Source: Promethearchaeota archaeon (GTDB taxonomy: Archaea > Asgardarchaeota > Lokiarchaeia > Sigynarchaeales > SOKP01). Taken from it: a stretch of 21,156 nucleotides of DNA. This document shows, one piece after another, positions 9,701-14,891 of this stretch. The position numbers and the translations under genes are program-made. Every line of letters starts with the position of its first letter. Position 1 is the stretch's first letter. The stretch covers positions 1-21,156 of the forward strand of contig JAEOUI010000009.1 in assembly GCA_016839425.1 (NCBI GenBank), read 5' to 3'. The notes under the pieces are model-generated. The model had not been told where the DNA came from. It ran no database searches and saw only the letters and a program-made list of their open reading frames with translations.

Positions 9701-9862
9701 CATCGATACAATGCACTTGCAGGTGTTTATTTACGGGCCAAGGAATACGAAAAATCCATTTCGAATTACACGATATCGCTTAATTTGTTTAAAAAAACTG
9801 GGCAAAAAAAAAACGCTGAAATCATTTCAAACAACATTGAAAATGTCAAAAAAAAAATGTAA
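6710..9862 (+). CDS. SIR2-domain protein with about 17 TPR repeats
   Basis: 1050 residues. The SIR2-like domain shows GAGAS at 29-33, TTNFD at 117-121, KIHG with His170, and GYSGSDD at 226-232, so all candidate NAD-binding and catalytic positions are present. From about residue 350 to 1040 there are roughly 17 TPR units, mostly of 40 residues; one near 690-740 is enlarged to about 47 residues by an inserted GKIRRDEG-like segment. The SIR2 half is clearly paralogous to the 44-2929 gene (shared EEEV, LRYELIVE, PLYKIHG-type blocks), while the TPR halves are much more diverged. Family knowledge and inference are the same as for that gene: a TPR sensor linked to a possible NAD+-depleting effector. 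The gene ends one base before the convergent HD gene. No partner gene of a known SIR2 defence system (HerA, ThsB, Argonaute) is adjacent. Confidence 0.85.
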   Translation: MPLFDIYEEFNNPLGSLFSNNLKWTFLVGAGASMDPPSNLPSARTISQVLLKLCAPEEEVEKLISLAALRYELIVEAIQQQTDRELIFMDYFDEVVEPNFIHIFLASVIQAKNHVVTTNFDYLIERGLMRVLPEKETQYIYPIITKNDFLEHQDPELLIKKGMYPLYKIHGSKTNIITKEQTIESLVTTISDLGKDRESGETFAIEPYKKPLVNNIMRERSLVVLGYSGSDDFDIGPVLKEVPFLERLIWIDHANTDRIEIKKIKKIVDLSDLKHLSKTEQLLLEIRSDVNFNVYLIRAPTGRLFQEIWDLIMPNEEKIYPKNIDEIDKPTKFNVWAKNLYGQIDKKSKYQLAAKLYTELNQFRDAIECAKKGLDSCKMGTEKEDTYAIAYFYGIIGNAASNLGEIEMSLEYHNKSLAIDEKTGDKDGTIASLSGIGYIYYTLAQYDKAFDIFKKAYEIAIEENLARRIYTISTNLGMIYKEWGEFDKAMEYFKIGLQHAEKEGMLNGKATVYSNIGTIYKIQKQYKKALDNYILALEINKQLGYLKGISARLSNIGEIYHMEDKNDLAIQYFNEALAIDEEIGNIVNKDKVMGNIAQVYRANKEYDKALAIYEETLRIAEKLNQQKSISIRLNNIAMIYKEMNELDKALEYSQRALEMDLSINYKPGIAIDYNNLGAIYYKMEDYDNALKYYAQSLDLNEKMGNEEIKEINLVNIRDTYEELGKIRRDEGNFSEAVSYYQKSLEITQNMNDLANQAFYLHAIGKTYYFNDVNDTALEYFQKSLEIEQEINNRQGILDAYYYIAEVHKEENETQLAVEFYKKSLDIAYELENEEDQVLLLEKLATISFSLGNKEDIIVYNEQLIPFYRKEGRLKDIGEIYSGLGNIYAEFGQRERAIEVLKESLEISKQLDSKQFIGNASYGLGYIFEKNKEYKKALPYYQESVKMASLLGDMPQKSARLNRVGLIQKHLGNYSKSIKAFEESISISSDLGNETTLAHRYNALAGVYLRAKEYEKSISNYTISLNLFKKTGQKKNAEIISNNIENVKKKM

Positions 9863-9863
9863 T

Positions 9864-10484
9864 TTAAAAAGTGGTTGACCAAATAGTTTGGGTCGTTTCT
9901 TGCTTTAATGCTTCGTAAAAACCGATAGCTATTTCGTGTCTTTTTAATGCAATTTTTTTTGAAAAATCAAGGTATAATTTGTCTTTTAATTTCAATATTT
10001 TATTCTCAAAGTGCTCTAAAACTAAAGGAAGGCCTCGATTGAGCGTGTTTGAAAATGCCACGACACGATAAATCCCAATGGAGCCGAGAGCGTCAATCTT
10101 ATCGCTATCTGATAAGATCTTGGCCTCTAATGTTATCGGCTCTATCCCATTCGAAAACGAGTGTGCTCGTATGCAATGTGCGATGTTATCTAAATCTTTT
10201 TGTGATATTTCGTAATCTAATTTTTTTAAAAAATCAATACCTATCTCTGCGGATAATTCTGCGTGGTTTTTGCGGTTCTTTTCTTTAATTTCGAATTTTC
10301 TTCCAATATCGTGAAGTAGGGATGCAATTTTTAGCACGAATAAATTAGCATTTAATTTAGTTCCGATATACACGCAATTTTCGAAGACGCGCTTTACATG
10401 ATCAAATCCATGCACATCATCGACTCCAGAATTTTGCTGGGAAAATTCTTTTACTATAGAAATTAATTTTTTTTCTTTAATCAT
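9864..10484 (-). CDS. HD-domain metal-dependent phosphohydrolase
   Basis: 206 residues. Seen: HGFDH with H29, the HD doublet LLHDIG at H58-D59, further histidines at 74, 103 and 108, and SDSDKIDALG at 125-134 carrying the distal aspartate. This is the normal H...HD...H...D arrangement of an HD phosphohydrolase of the COG1418 (YedJ-like) type. These are cytosolic enzymes that hydrolyse nucleotide or other phosphoesters with divalent metals. The true substrate is unknown. The ATG at 10484 lies 32 bases after the stop of the HAL2-like phosphatase gene, so the two are probably one transcript and may work in the same nucleotide-phosphate clearance step. The 3' end faces the SIR2-TPR stop with a single base between. 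Confidence 0.82.
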   Translation of the reverse strand: MIKEKKLISIVKEFSQQNSGVDDVHGFDHVKRVFENCVYIGTKLNANLFVLKIASLLHDIGRKFEIKEKNRKNHAELSAEIGIDFLKKLDYEISQKDLDNIAHCIRAHSFSNGIEPITLEAKILSDSDKIDALGSIGIYRVVAFSNTLNRGLPLVLEHFENKILKLKDKLYLDFSKKIALKRHEIAIGFYEALKQETTQTIWSTTF

Positions 10485-10516
10485 GCTTTTCAGCTCTATT
10501 TCTTGTTCTTATGAAA

Positions 10517-11437
10517 TCATTCAAATATTGGCATTGTACTAAGTTCTTGAAGCAAGTTATCATGAACGATACCATTGGATGCAACTATACCTGGTGCTGA
10601 CCATCTAATATGCTCGTCTTCAATCCATATTGGCTCGTTTTTAAGGTCCGTGACTTTCCCTCCCGCTTCTTCTACGATTAAAATCCCTGGCATGTAATCC
10701 CATGAATAACTGTGCTTTAGGTCGATTGGTTTGATATATAAATCAGCACTACCATCTGCAACCTTGCAAAACTTCAGCATGCTATCGATCTTTATAGACT
10801 TCTGAATTCCAATTTTTATAGCATACTCTGATACCCAAGGAAGATCGTAATGAAGCGATTGACACAGCACGAGATCTTTCAATTCTGATGTTTTACTTGC
10901 GCTAATTTTTGAAAAGGGCCCCTCACCATAAGATGCATGAGCGCCTTTACCTCGTTCGGCACAGAATAATGCCATACCCCTATCGTCGTAAGAAGGGACT
11001 GAGATCGCACACGCAGTAGGAAGGGATTCTTTCATAAAACCAATTCCAATGGCGTAAGACAATCCCTCAACAAATCCTTGAGTACCATCAATTGGATCTA
11101 TTGTCCATTGTCTTTTCGATGGAGGTCCCCGATAATTTACGATTTCCTTTAGATTTCTTATCTCTATGTGTAAATCGCGATAACACTTTAAGATCAAGCT
11201 TTCTGCGTCATCGTCAAGAATTGTACCTTCTTCTTCTGCGATGATGTTATCTTGGGGAAAGTTCCTTTTTAAAGAGTTGATGATATAGACTTGCGTGGCA
11301 ATATCTGCGAGAGTAACAGGCGTTTTATCGCTTTTTTCAAAGGATTGAAAACCGTTTTTTTTAAACCATTCCGGAATCCTTGAGGCGTCTTTTCCAAGCT
11401 TAATGGCTAATTTTGTCTCTTTTAAAAACGGAGTCAT
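10517..11437 (-). CDS. Inositol-monophosphatase superfamily, HAL2/CysQ-like bisphosphate nucleotidase
   Basis: 306 residues. Seen: KTPVTLAD (38-45), AEEE (67-70) and WTIDPIDGTQGF (111-122) with the metal-binding Asp114 and Asp117, and WDYMPG at 246-251 followed by EEAGGKVTD. These are the Li+-sensitive Mg2+-dependent phosphatase motifs. The KTPVT form, the lid-like insertion at about 72-110 and the length favour the HAL2/SAL1 branch, which converts 3'-phosphoadenosine 5'-phosphate (PAP) to AMP, over simple inositol monophosphatases (about 250-270 residues). A sugar-bisphosphate substrate is possible. It is cytosolic. The stop is TGA, which shows that TGA can serve as a normal stop in this genome. 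It is probably co-transcribed with the downstream HD gene. Confidence 0.8.
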   Translation of the reverse strand: MTPFLKETKLAIKLGKDASRIPEWFKKNGFQSFEKSDKTPVTLADIATQVYIINSLKRNFPQDNIIAEEEGTILDDDAESLILKCYRDLHIEIRNLKEIVNYRGPPSKRQWTIDPIDGTQGFVEGLSYAIGIGFMKESLPTACAISVPSYDDRGMALFCAERGKGAHASYGEGPFSKISASKTSELKDLVLCQSLHYDLPWVSEYAIKIGIQKSIKIDSMLKFCKVADGSADLYIKPIDLKHSYSWDYMPGILIVEEAGGKVTDLKNEPIWIEDEHIRWSAPGIVASNGIVHDNLLQELSTMPIFE

Positions 11438-11526
11438 TTCTTATCACTAAAATAGTACAATGCTGGATTAATTTTTAACCATTTGGTTTAAGATGGATAG
11501 TAAAATATTAAAATAAAAAGAGTGTG

Positions 11527-11543
11527 AAAAATAACAAAAAAAA
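11527..11543 (-). terminator. T-run terminator after PAN
   Basis: On the minus strand a run of eight T's, then GTTA and five T's, follows the PAN stop within about 25 bases. It separates PAN from the phosphatase/HD pair downstream. Confidence 0.5.
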
Positions 11544-11550
11544 TTTAATT

Positions 11551-12765
11551 TTAGACAAACAATTGTGCCTCATTGGAAGGGGAGGTTCTATTTTTTAAAA
11601 TATTATCAATTGCATCTAGAAAATCATGCTCCAATATGGTATTTGCATCTTTTCTTATGGCAAACATTCCTGCTTCGTTACATACGGCTTTTATATCAGC
11701 ACCACTAAATCCAGTGGTCAAATCTACGAGTTTTTTAACATTAATATTATCTTCGCAACGTAGATTTCTCATGTGAACCTTGAAGATTTCTTCCCGTGCC
11801 TTTTCGTTGGGAATGGGGATTTCTACAATCCTATCGAATCTTCCTGGCCTTAGAAGTGCTTGGTCTAAGATGTCTGCTCGATTTGTAGCGGCAATAAAGC
11901 GTACATTTCCCCGGTTATCAAAACCATCTAGTTCGCTTAATAATTGCATTAATGTTCTTTGAACTTCTCTATCTCCCGAAGTAGCATCTTCTGTTCGTTC
12001 AGCACCAATTGCGTCTAATTCATCTATGAAAATGATGGTCGGCGCTTTTTCCCGGCCTAGCTCGAAAATCTCTCTTATAAAACGCGCACCTTCTCCAATA
12101 AACTTGTTAATTAACTCTGAACCAACGACCCTGATGAAGGTGGATTGGGTCTTGTTAGCGACCGCTTTTGCTATTAAAGTTTTTCCGGTACCTGGAGGAC
12201 CTTGTAATAAAACGCCCTTGGGCGGTTCAATTCCAACTCTCTCAAATAATTGAGGCTTTGTTAAGGGTAATTCAACCGCCTCTCGTACTTCATTTATTTC
12301 TGGATCTAAACCACCAATATCGTCGTATGTAATGTCTGGAATGGAATCAAGCAATTCCATGCCTTTTATAAAAGGATCCTTTGAGGTTGGAAGTATTTCC
12401 ATGACCGAATAATTATGTTGATTGAGAGCGACATTCAAACCCGGATATAAATTCTCTTTCCTTAACGATTTGCTTGTGATAACCACATAGCTCTGACCAC
12501 TATAAGTTGAAATGACTACTCGTTCATTATTTTCGTCTAAAATGTCCGTTATAACACCCGTGATTAAGGGAGGCACCCTTAATTGGTTAAACTCTATCTT
12601 GAGCTCGTCAAGTTCTTTTTGTAGGGTGATTCGCTCATTATCCAATGTTTTCTTATCAACTTCAAGGATACGCAACCTCTTTTCTAAATGTTTTATGTAA
12701 GTTGCTAAATAATTCTCTTCTTTATGGTCTTTCTGCTTTTCGTCGTCTAAAGGCGTGCTTTCCAT
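11551..12765 (-). CDS. pan: Proteasome-activating nucleotidase (PAN), AAA ATPase
   Basis: 404 residues, the normal PAN length. PAN hexamers unfold substrates and feed them into the archaeal 20S proteasome. Seen: an N-terminal coiled coil (about 15-63), an OB-like domain (about 65-125), Walker A GPPGTGKT (189-196), Walker B IIFIDELDAIG (244-254), sensor-1 ATN (293-295), arginine fingers RPGRFDR (306-312), and the pore loop KFIGEG (221-226) with Phe as the aromatic residue. The C-terminus is LFV, where the usual HbYX proteasome-docking motif has Tyr; Phe keeps the aromatic but loses the hydroxyl. This differs from Cdc48-type ATPases, which have two AAA modules. It appears monocistronic with its own terminator. 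The start is ATG at 12765, with AAGAGAA just upstream. Confidence 0.93.
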   Translation of the reverse strand: MESTPLDDEKQKDHKEENYLATYIKHLEKRLRILEVDKKTLDNERITLQKELDELKIEFNQLRVPPLITGVITDILDENNERVVISTYSGQSYVVITSKSLRKENLYPGLNVALNQHNYSVMEILPTSKDPFIKGMELLDSIPDITYDDIGGLDPEINEVREAVELPLTKPQLFERVGIEPPKGVLLQGPPGTGKTLIAKAVANKTQSTFIRVVGSELINKFIGEGARFIREIFELGREKAPTIIFIDELDAIGAERTEDATSGDREVQRTLMQLLSELDGFDNRGNVRFIAATNRADILDQALLRPGRFDRIVEIPIPNEKAREEIFKVHMRNLRCEDNINVKKLVDLTTGFSGADIKAVCNEAGMFAIRKDANTILEHDFLDAIDNILKNRTSPSNEAQLFV

Positions 12766-13037
12766 TTCTCTTGATTCCTACAATTTTTTCTTTTATCTAA
12801 GTCGAACAAAACCTTACAACTATTTAACTTTATTTCTTTTAAAAACTCAATTATAATATCTCACAAACTAAGTAATAAAGTAGATCAAAAAATAAATTTT
12901 TTAGGTTAATAGCACGAATTTTAAAAATTAACTATCATAATTTTTTCAAATGGACTTAAATATTTCTAATGTAATGATAGGATGCAATCCTATTGTCGGT
13001 CATTCACGAGCATTTAATGAATTCCCTCATTCGTCCA
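12766..13037. other. Intergenic region between the selenoprotein operon and PAN
   Basis: This 272-base AT-rich gap holds the 3' end of the leftward operon, including the conserved stem-loop at 12962-13007, and the PAN promoter region. A TATA-like AAAGTTAAATAG (minus strand, about 12820-12832) lies about 60 bases before the PAN start. I see no further open reading frame with coding character. Confidence 0.5.
12962..13007 (-). promoter_or_regulatory. Candidate archaeal SECIS stem-loop, element 1
   Basis: In the mRNA sense this reads GUGAA, a short spacer, then AUAGGAU-UGC-AUCCUAU (perfect 7-bp stem, plus-strand 12977-12993), then CAUU and ...UUAGAAA. AAUG just after GUGA can pair with CAUU after the stem. 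It begins 30 bases after the TAA at 13038. The core GGAUUGCAUCC and the flanking GUGAA recur in element 2 behind the paralogous gene. Archaeal SECIS elements usually sit in the 3' untranslated region, as this does. I do not see the full GAA/A internal loop of the Methanococcus consensus, so the identity is tentative. Confidence 0.5.
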
Positions 13038-13511
13038 TTACTGTTTATTAAAATAATGCCGAAAGCATTCTTTTGAAGGATCAAATTTCTTTCGCAGGAT
13101 TGTTTTAAATCTCCCAATATCTAATCGATTTTTCACCTTTTGTCATCAACACCCTGCATCCTGTTGTAATTCAATAACGCTATCAGGATATAAGTTAAAA
13201 AATATGTTTTCACCAATGGGATTAAATTTTCTCATTAAACCGTCCTCGTTAGGTGCATACGGAGAAACACCCACATCTTCGTAAATTACTTCTTCTTCAA
13301 GATTTACGAACAATTGGAGGTAATTGTGAATGTAACCATCGTGAATGGGAAAAATCGATTCGGATGGATTATCTTGCGTGAATTTATCCACCATTGCTAA
13401 GGCTTCTATGAAGTTAGCATTATCGTCAAGCTCAAGAACAAAGGTCTTCCCTGCTTGCAAATCCTTTATAGGCATGCTTATTTTAAATGTTATTGTTTTA
13501 ATTTTTTTCAT
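13038..13511 (-). CDS. Candidate selenoprotein with Cys-Sec-Sec motif, paralogue 1
   Basis: Conventional reading stops at the TGA at 13146-13148 (121 residues). The same frame continues through a second TGA (13143-13145) for 34 further codons to TAA at 13038, giving 157 residues with Cys121-Sec122-Sec123. Downstream residues (NRLDIGRFKT, LRKKF, EC-x-x-HYF) match the paralogue upstream without gaps, and many codon differences are silent (CGA/AGA, TTT/TTC, AAA/AAG). That is evidence the region is translated. Residues 1-118 look beta-rich, possibly a beta-grasp or ubiquitin-like fold (VLELDDNANFIEALAMVDKF, YLQLFVN), ending near where MoaD-like proteins end. The function is unknown; vicinal selenols suggest binding or reduction of a thiophilic metal(loid). 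It is the last gene of the operon. ATG 13511 was chosen; GTG at 13514 is also possible. Confidence 0.72.
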
Positions 13512-13528
13512 CACCTTTTATATTATTA

Positions 13529-13569
13529 TTTCAATACGCTAGGGATGCTATCCCTGATCCGTTTTTCAC
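13529..13569 (-). promoter_or_regulatory. Candidate archaeal SECIS stem-loop, element 2
   Basis: In the mRNA sense: GUGAAAAACG, GAUC, AGGGAU-AGC-AUCCCU (perfect 6-bp stem with a 3-nt loop, plus-strand 13541-13555), AG, CGUAUUGAAA. The bases ACG and CGU can close an outer helix, leaving an asymmetric internal loop. GUGA on the 5' side and UGA on the 3' side could form tandem G-A pairs like those of kink-turn SECIS elements. It begins 20 bases after the final TGA at 13589 and matches element 1 in core and spacing. An alternative role is as a leader hairpin or operator for the next gene, whose start lies 15 bases further on. Confidence 0.5.
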
Positions 13570-13588
13570 TAAAATTTTTTGAAAAACA

Positions 13589-14086
13589 TCATTCCACGCT
13601 TTCAAGATAATTTTTTTTTCCGAAATAATGAACATAGCATTCATTGTCCTTACCAAACAGTTTTCGTAATGTTGTCTTGAATGTCCCATAATCGATTCTA
13701 TTAGCTCCATTTCCTCATCACCCTCAAGCCGAAGAAGTTAATGAAATTTCGCAATCGTCGTGTAAGTTAAAATCCAACCTTTTTTGTATTGGCATCACTC
13801 CTTTAGCACTTGCAGCAAAAACATTTATATCGGAATAAATTTCGTTTTCGATTGGATTCCAAAATAATTGTAAATAACACTTAACATAGCTATTTTGGTT
13901 GTGATCGATAAAATGGGATTCCTTCGGATGTTCAAATGCGTATTTATCCACCATTGCTAGAGCTTCGCTAAAGATGGCATCGTCTTTGACTTGAACAATA
14001 AATTCTTTATTCACGCTGATTCCTTTTATTGGAACCCTTAATTGAAATGTTACTTTCTTAATAATATCACTCTCTTTGTTTTGCAA
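13589..14086 (-). CDS. Candidate selenoprotein with Sec-Gly-Sec-Sec motif, paralogue 2
   Basis: Conventional reading ends at TGA 13724-13726 after 120 residues. Continuing in the same frame gives TGA-GGG-TGA-TGA (Sec121, Gly122, Sec123, Sec124) and then 41 codons to TGA at 13589, 165 residues in total. Sec123-Sec124 align exactly with the two TGA codons of paralogue 1, and the following NRIDYGTFKT, LRKLF, EC-x-x-HYF aligns without gaps. No ATG, GTG or TTG exists in this frame between the TGA codons and the conserved stretch, so separate initiation is unlikely. The N-terminal part parallels paralogue 1 (EALAMVDKY, YLQLFWN, a final strand DDCEISL). The start is TTG at 14086, 13 bases after the thioredoxin-like gene; no better start was found. 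The final TGA is taken as a true stop because the paralogue ends nearby. Confidence 0.72.
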
Positions 14087-14099
14087 TTGGCTTATAAAA

Positions 14100-14531
14100 T
14101 TACAATAGCCCCTTTTCGGTAAGAAGAAGGGGCAAATCTTGTTTTAATTCATATGATGTTGAATAAATCTTTTTCCCATCAACCACGATCGAGTTTCCTC
14201 GTAAGTTCAATTTCTTTGCTTCGTCCGAACTTAGTGATTTTGTCTCGTGTATTATATATTTAATATATGGTGTTAATGCTGTAAATACTAGATTCATAAA
14301 TTGGGACCACACACAAGAGCACGCTTCTAACGGCACGTATATATCCACCTTTAATTTATCTTTTGGAATGTTCTGAATAATTATGGGGGTTTTCGATTTC
14401 AGACTAATTTCTGTATCGTTTTGAGGCGAGCAACAGCAAGGTGCCTCTTGTTCGGGGGGGCAATATGTCTTCATATCTATATTAGTGTTCATATCATCGT
14501 CACTTGTTTTTTCTTTCTTATTTACATTCAT
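14100..14531 (-). CDS. Thioredoxin-like CxC protein (SaoT-like)
   Basis: 143 residues. Residues about 60-143 form a compact thioredoxin-like domain: a first strand KVDIYVPLEA, then the redox-site position Cys71-Ser-Cys73 (CxC rather than CxxC), a helix, TKSLSSDEAKKLNL, a strand SIVVDGKK, and a C-terminal helix. The N-terminal 50 residues are extra and hold Cys24 and a Cys32-Cys33-Cys34 triplet, which look like a soft-metal ligand tail. From memory this domain resembles the family named thioredoxin-like (seleno)protein SaoT, whose members can carry Sec in this motif; I could not check that. Its likely role is thiol/selenol exchange with the adjacent selenoproteins. The start ATG at 14531 has GAGGAT 7 bases upstream. 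It lies 21 bases after the ferredoxin gene. Confidence 0.72.
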   Translation of the reverse strand: MNVNKKEKTSDDDMNTNIDMKTYCPPEQEAPCCCSPQNDTEISLKSKTPIIIQNIPKDKLKVDIYVPLEACSCVWSQFMNLVFTALTPYIKYIIHETKSLSSDEAKKLNLRGNSIVVDGKKIYSTSYELKQDLPLLLTEKGLL

Positions 14532-14552
14532 TCTAATATCCTCATTTATTAT

Positions 14553-14855
14553 TTAACAACAACTCAAATTATCTTTACCTTTATTTTTTACCCTACCTCT
14601 TGCATCCCATAAGCAACCACATCCTTTTTGTTCTTGCATGATTATAGCTTGAGAAGGACAATTTATTTGACACGCACTGCATTGCACGCATAGTTTAGGT
14701 CGATTTACTTCAAATATGCCCCTTAAATTCTTAGTTGGTAAGCCAAATGGACATACTTCCTTGCAAGTACCACATCCACTGCATTTTGTTTCGTCTATCC
14801 AAACATTCAGAGCATCCCTTGGCAAATTATTGCAACAACTTTTTTCTATTGTCAT
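14553..14855 (-). CDS. hgcB: HgcB-like 2[4Fe-4S] ferredoxin with terminal vicinal cysteines
   Basis: 100 residues. Two complete cluster motifs, C25-x2-C-x2-C31-x3-C35-P and C56-x2-C-x2-C62-x3-C66-P, bind two [4Fe-4S] clusters. Extra cysteines are C7-C8, C79 and C81 (GCGC), and the C-terminal pair C99-C100. HgcB, which donates electrons to the corrinoid protein HgcA in microbial mercury methylation, has this size, a lone conserved Cys after the second cluster and a C-terminal CC pair, and lies directly downstream of hgcA, as here. The N-terminal CC is additional. It may therefore reduce the corrinoid of the upstream fusion and hand over or accept a thiophilic metal through its tail. The start ATG at 14855 has AAAGGT upstream. 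A generic ferredoxin is the alternative, less likely given the context. Confidence 0.78.
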   Translation of the reverse strand: MTIEKSCCNNLPRDALNVWIDETKCSGCGTCKEVCPFGLPTKNLRGIFEVNRPKLCVQCSACQINCPSQAIIMQEQKGCGCLWDARGRVKNKGKDNLSCC

Positions 14856-14891
14856 ATTTATACCTTTTATTTTCAGTTTTTCCTACTATCT

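Noticed and set aside
10517..10519. Genome-wide reassignment of TGA to a sense codon
   Set aside because: The HAL2-like phosphatase ends at a TGA in the expected place for its family, and all other genes stay open without internal TGA codons, so TGA still works as a stop.
13055..13069. AATGC-CGAAA-GCATT hairpin as a regulatory element
   Set aside because: It lies inside the conserved coding continuation of paralogue 1 and is not kept in paralogue 2.
13038..13136. A separate 32-codon gene starting with GTG at 13136 after paralogue 1
   Set aside because: It would explain the conserved peptide in copy 1, but copy 2 has no possible start codon in the matching frame, so independent initiation cannot be the shared mechanism.
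13526..13588. Extension of paralogue 2 through its last TGA at 13589 for about 20 more codons to TAA
   Set aside because: The extra stretch runs through the stem-loop, has no counterpart in paralogue 1, which ends with TAA at the aligned region, and shows no conserved residues.
13589..13640. Faint likeness of the EC-x-x-HYF tail to the C-terminal region of organomercurial lyase MerB
   Set aside because: The resemblance covers only a few residues and no catalytic MerB context could be aligned by eye.
13531..13710. A 59-codon minus-strand reading frame beginning ATG GAG CTA that overlaps the downstream part of selenoprotein paralogue 2 in another frame
   Set aside because: The homologous DNA behind paralogue 1 has early stops in that frame, while the in-frame continuation shows amino-acid conservation with silent codon changes in both copies.
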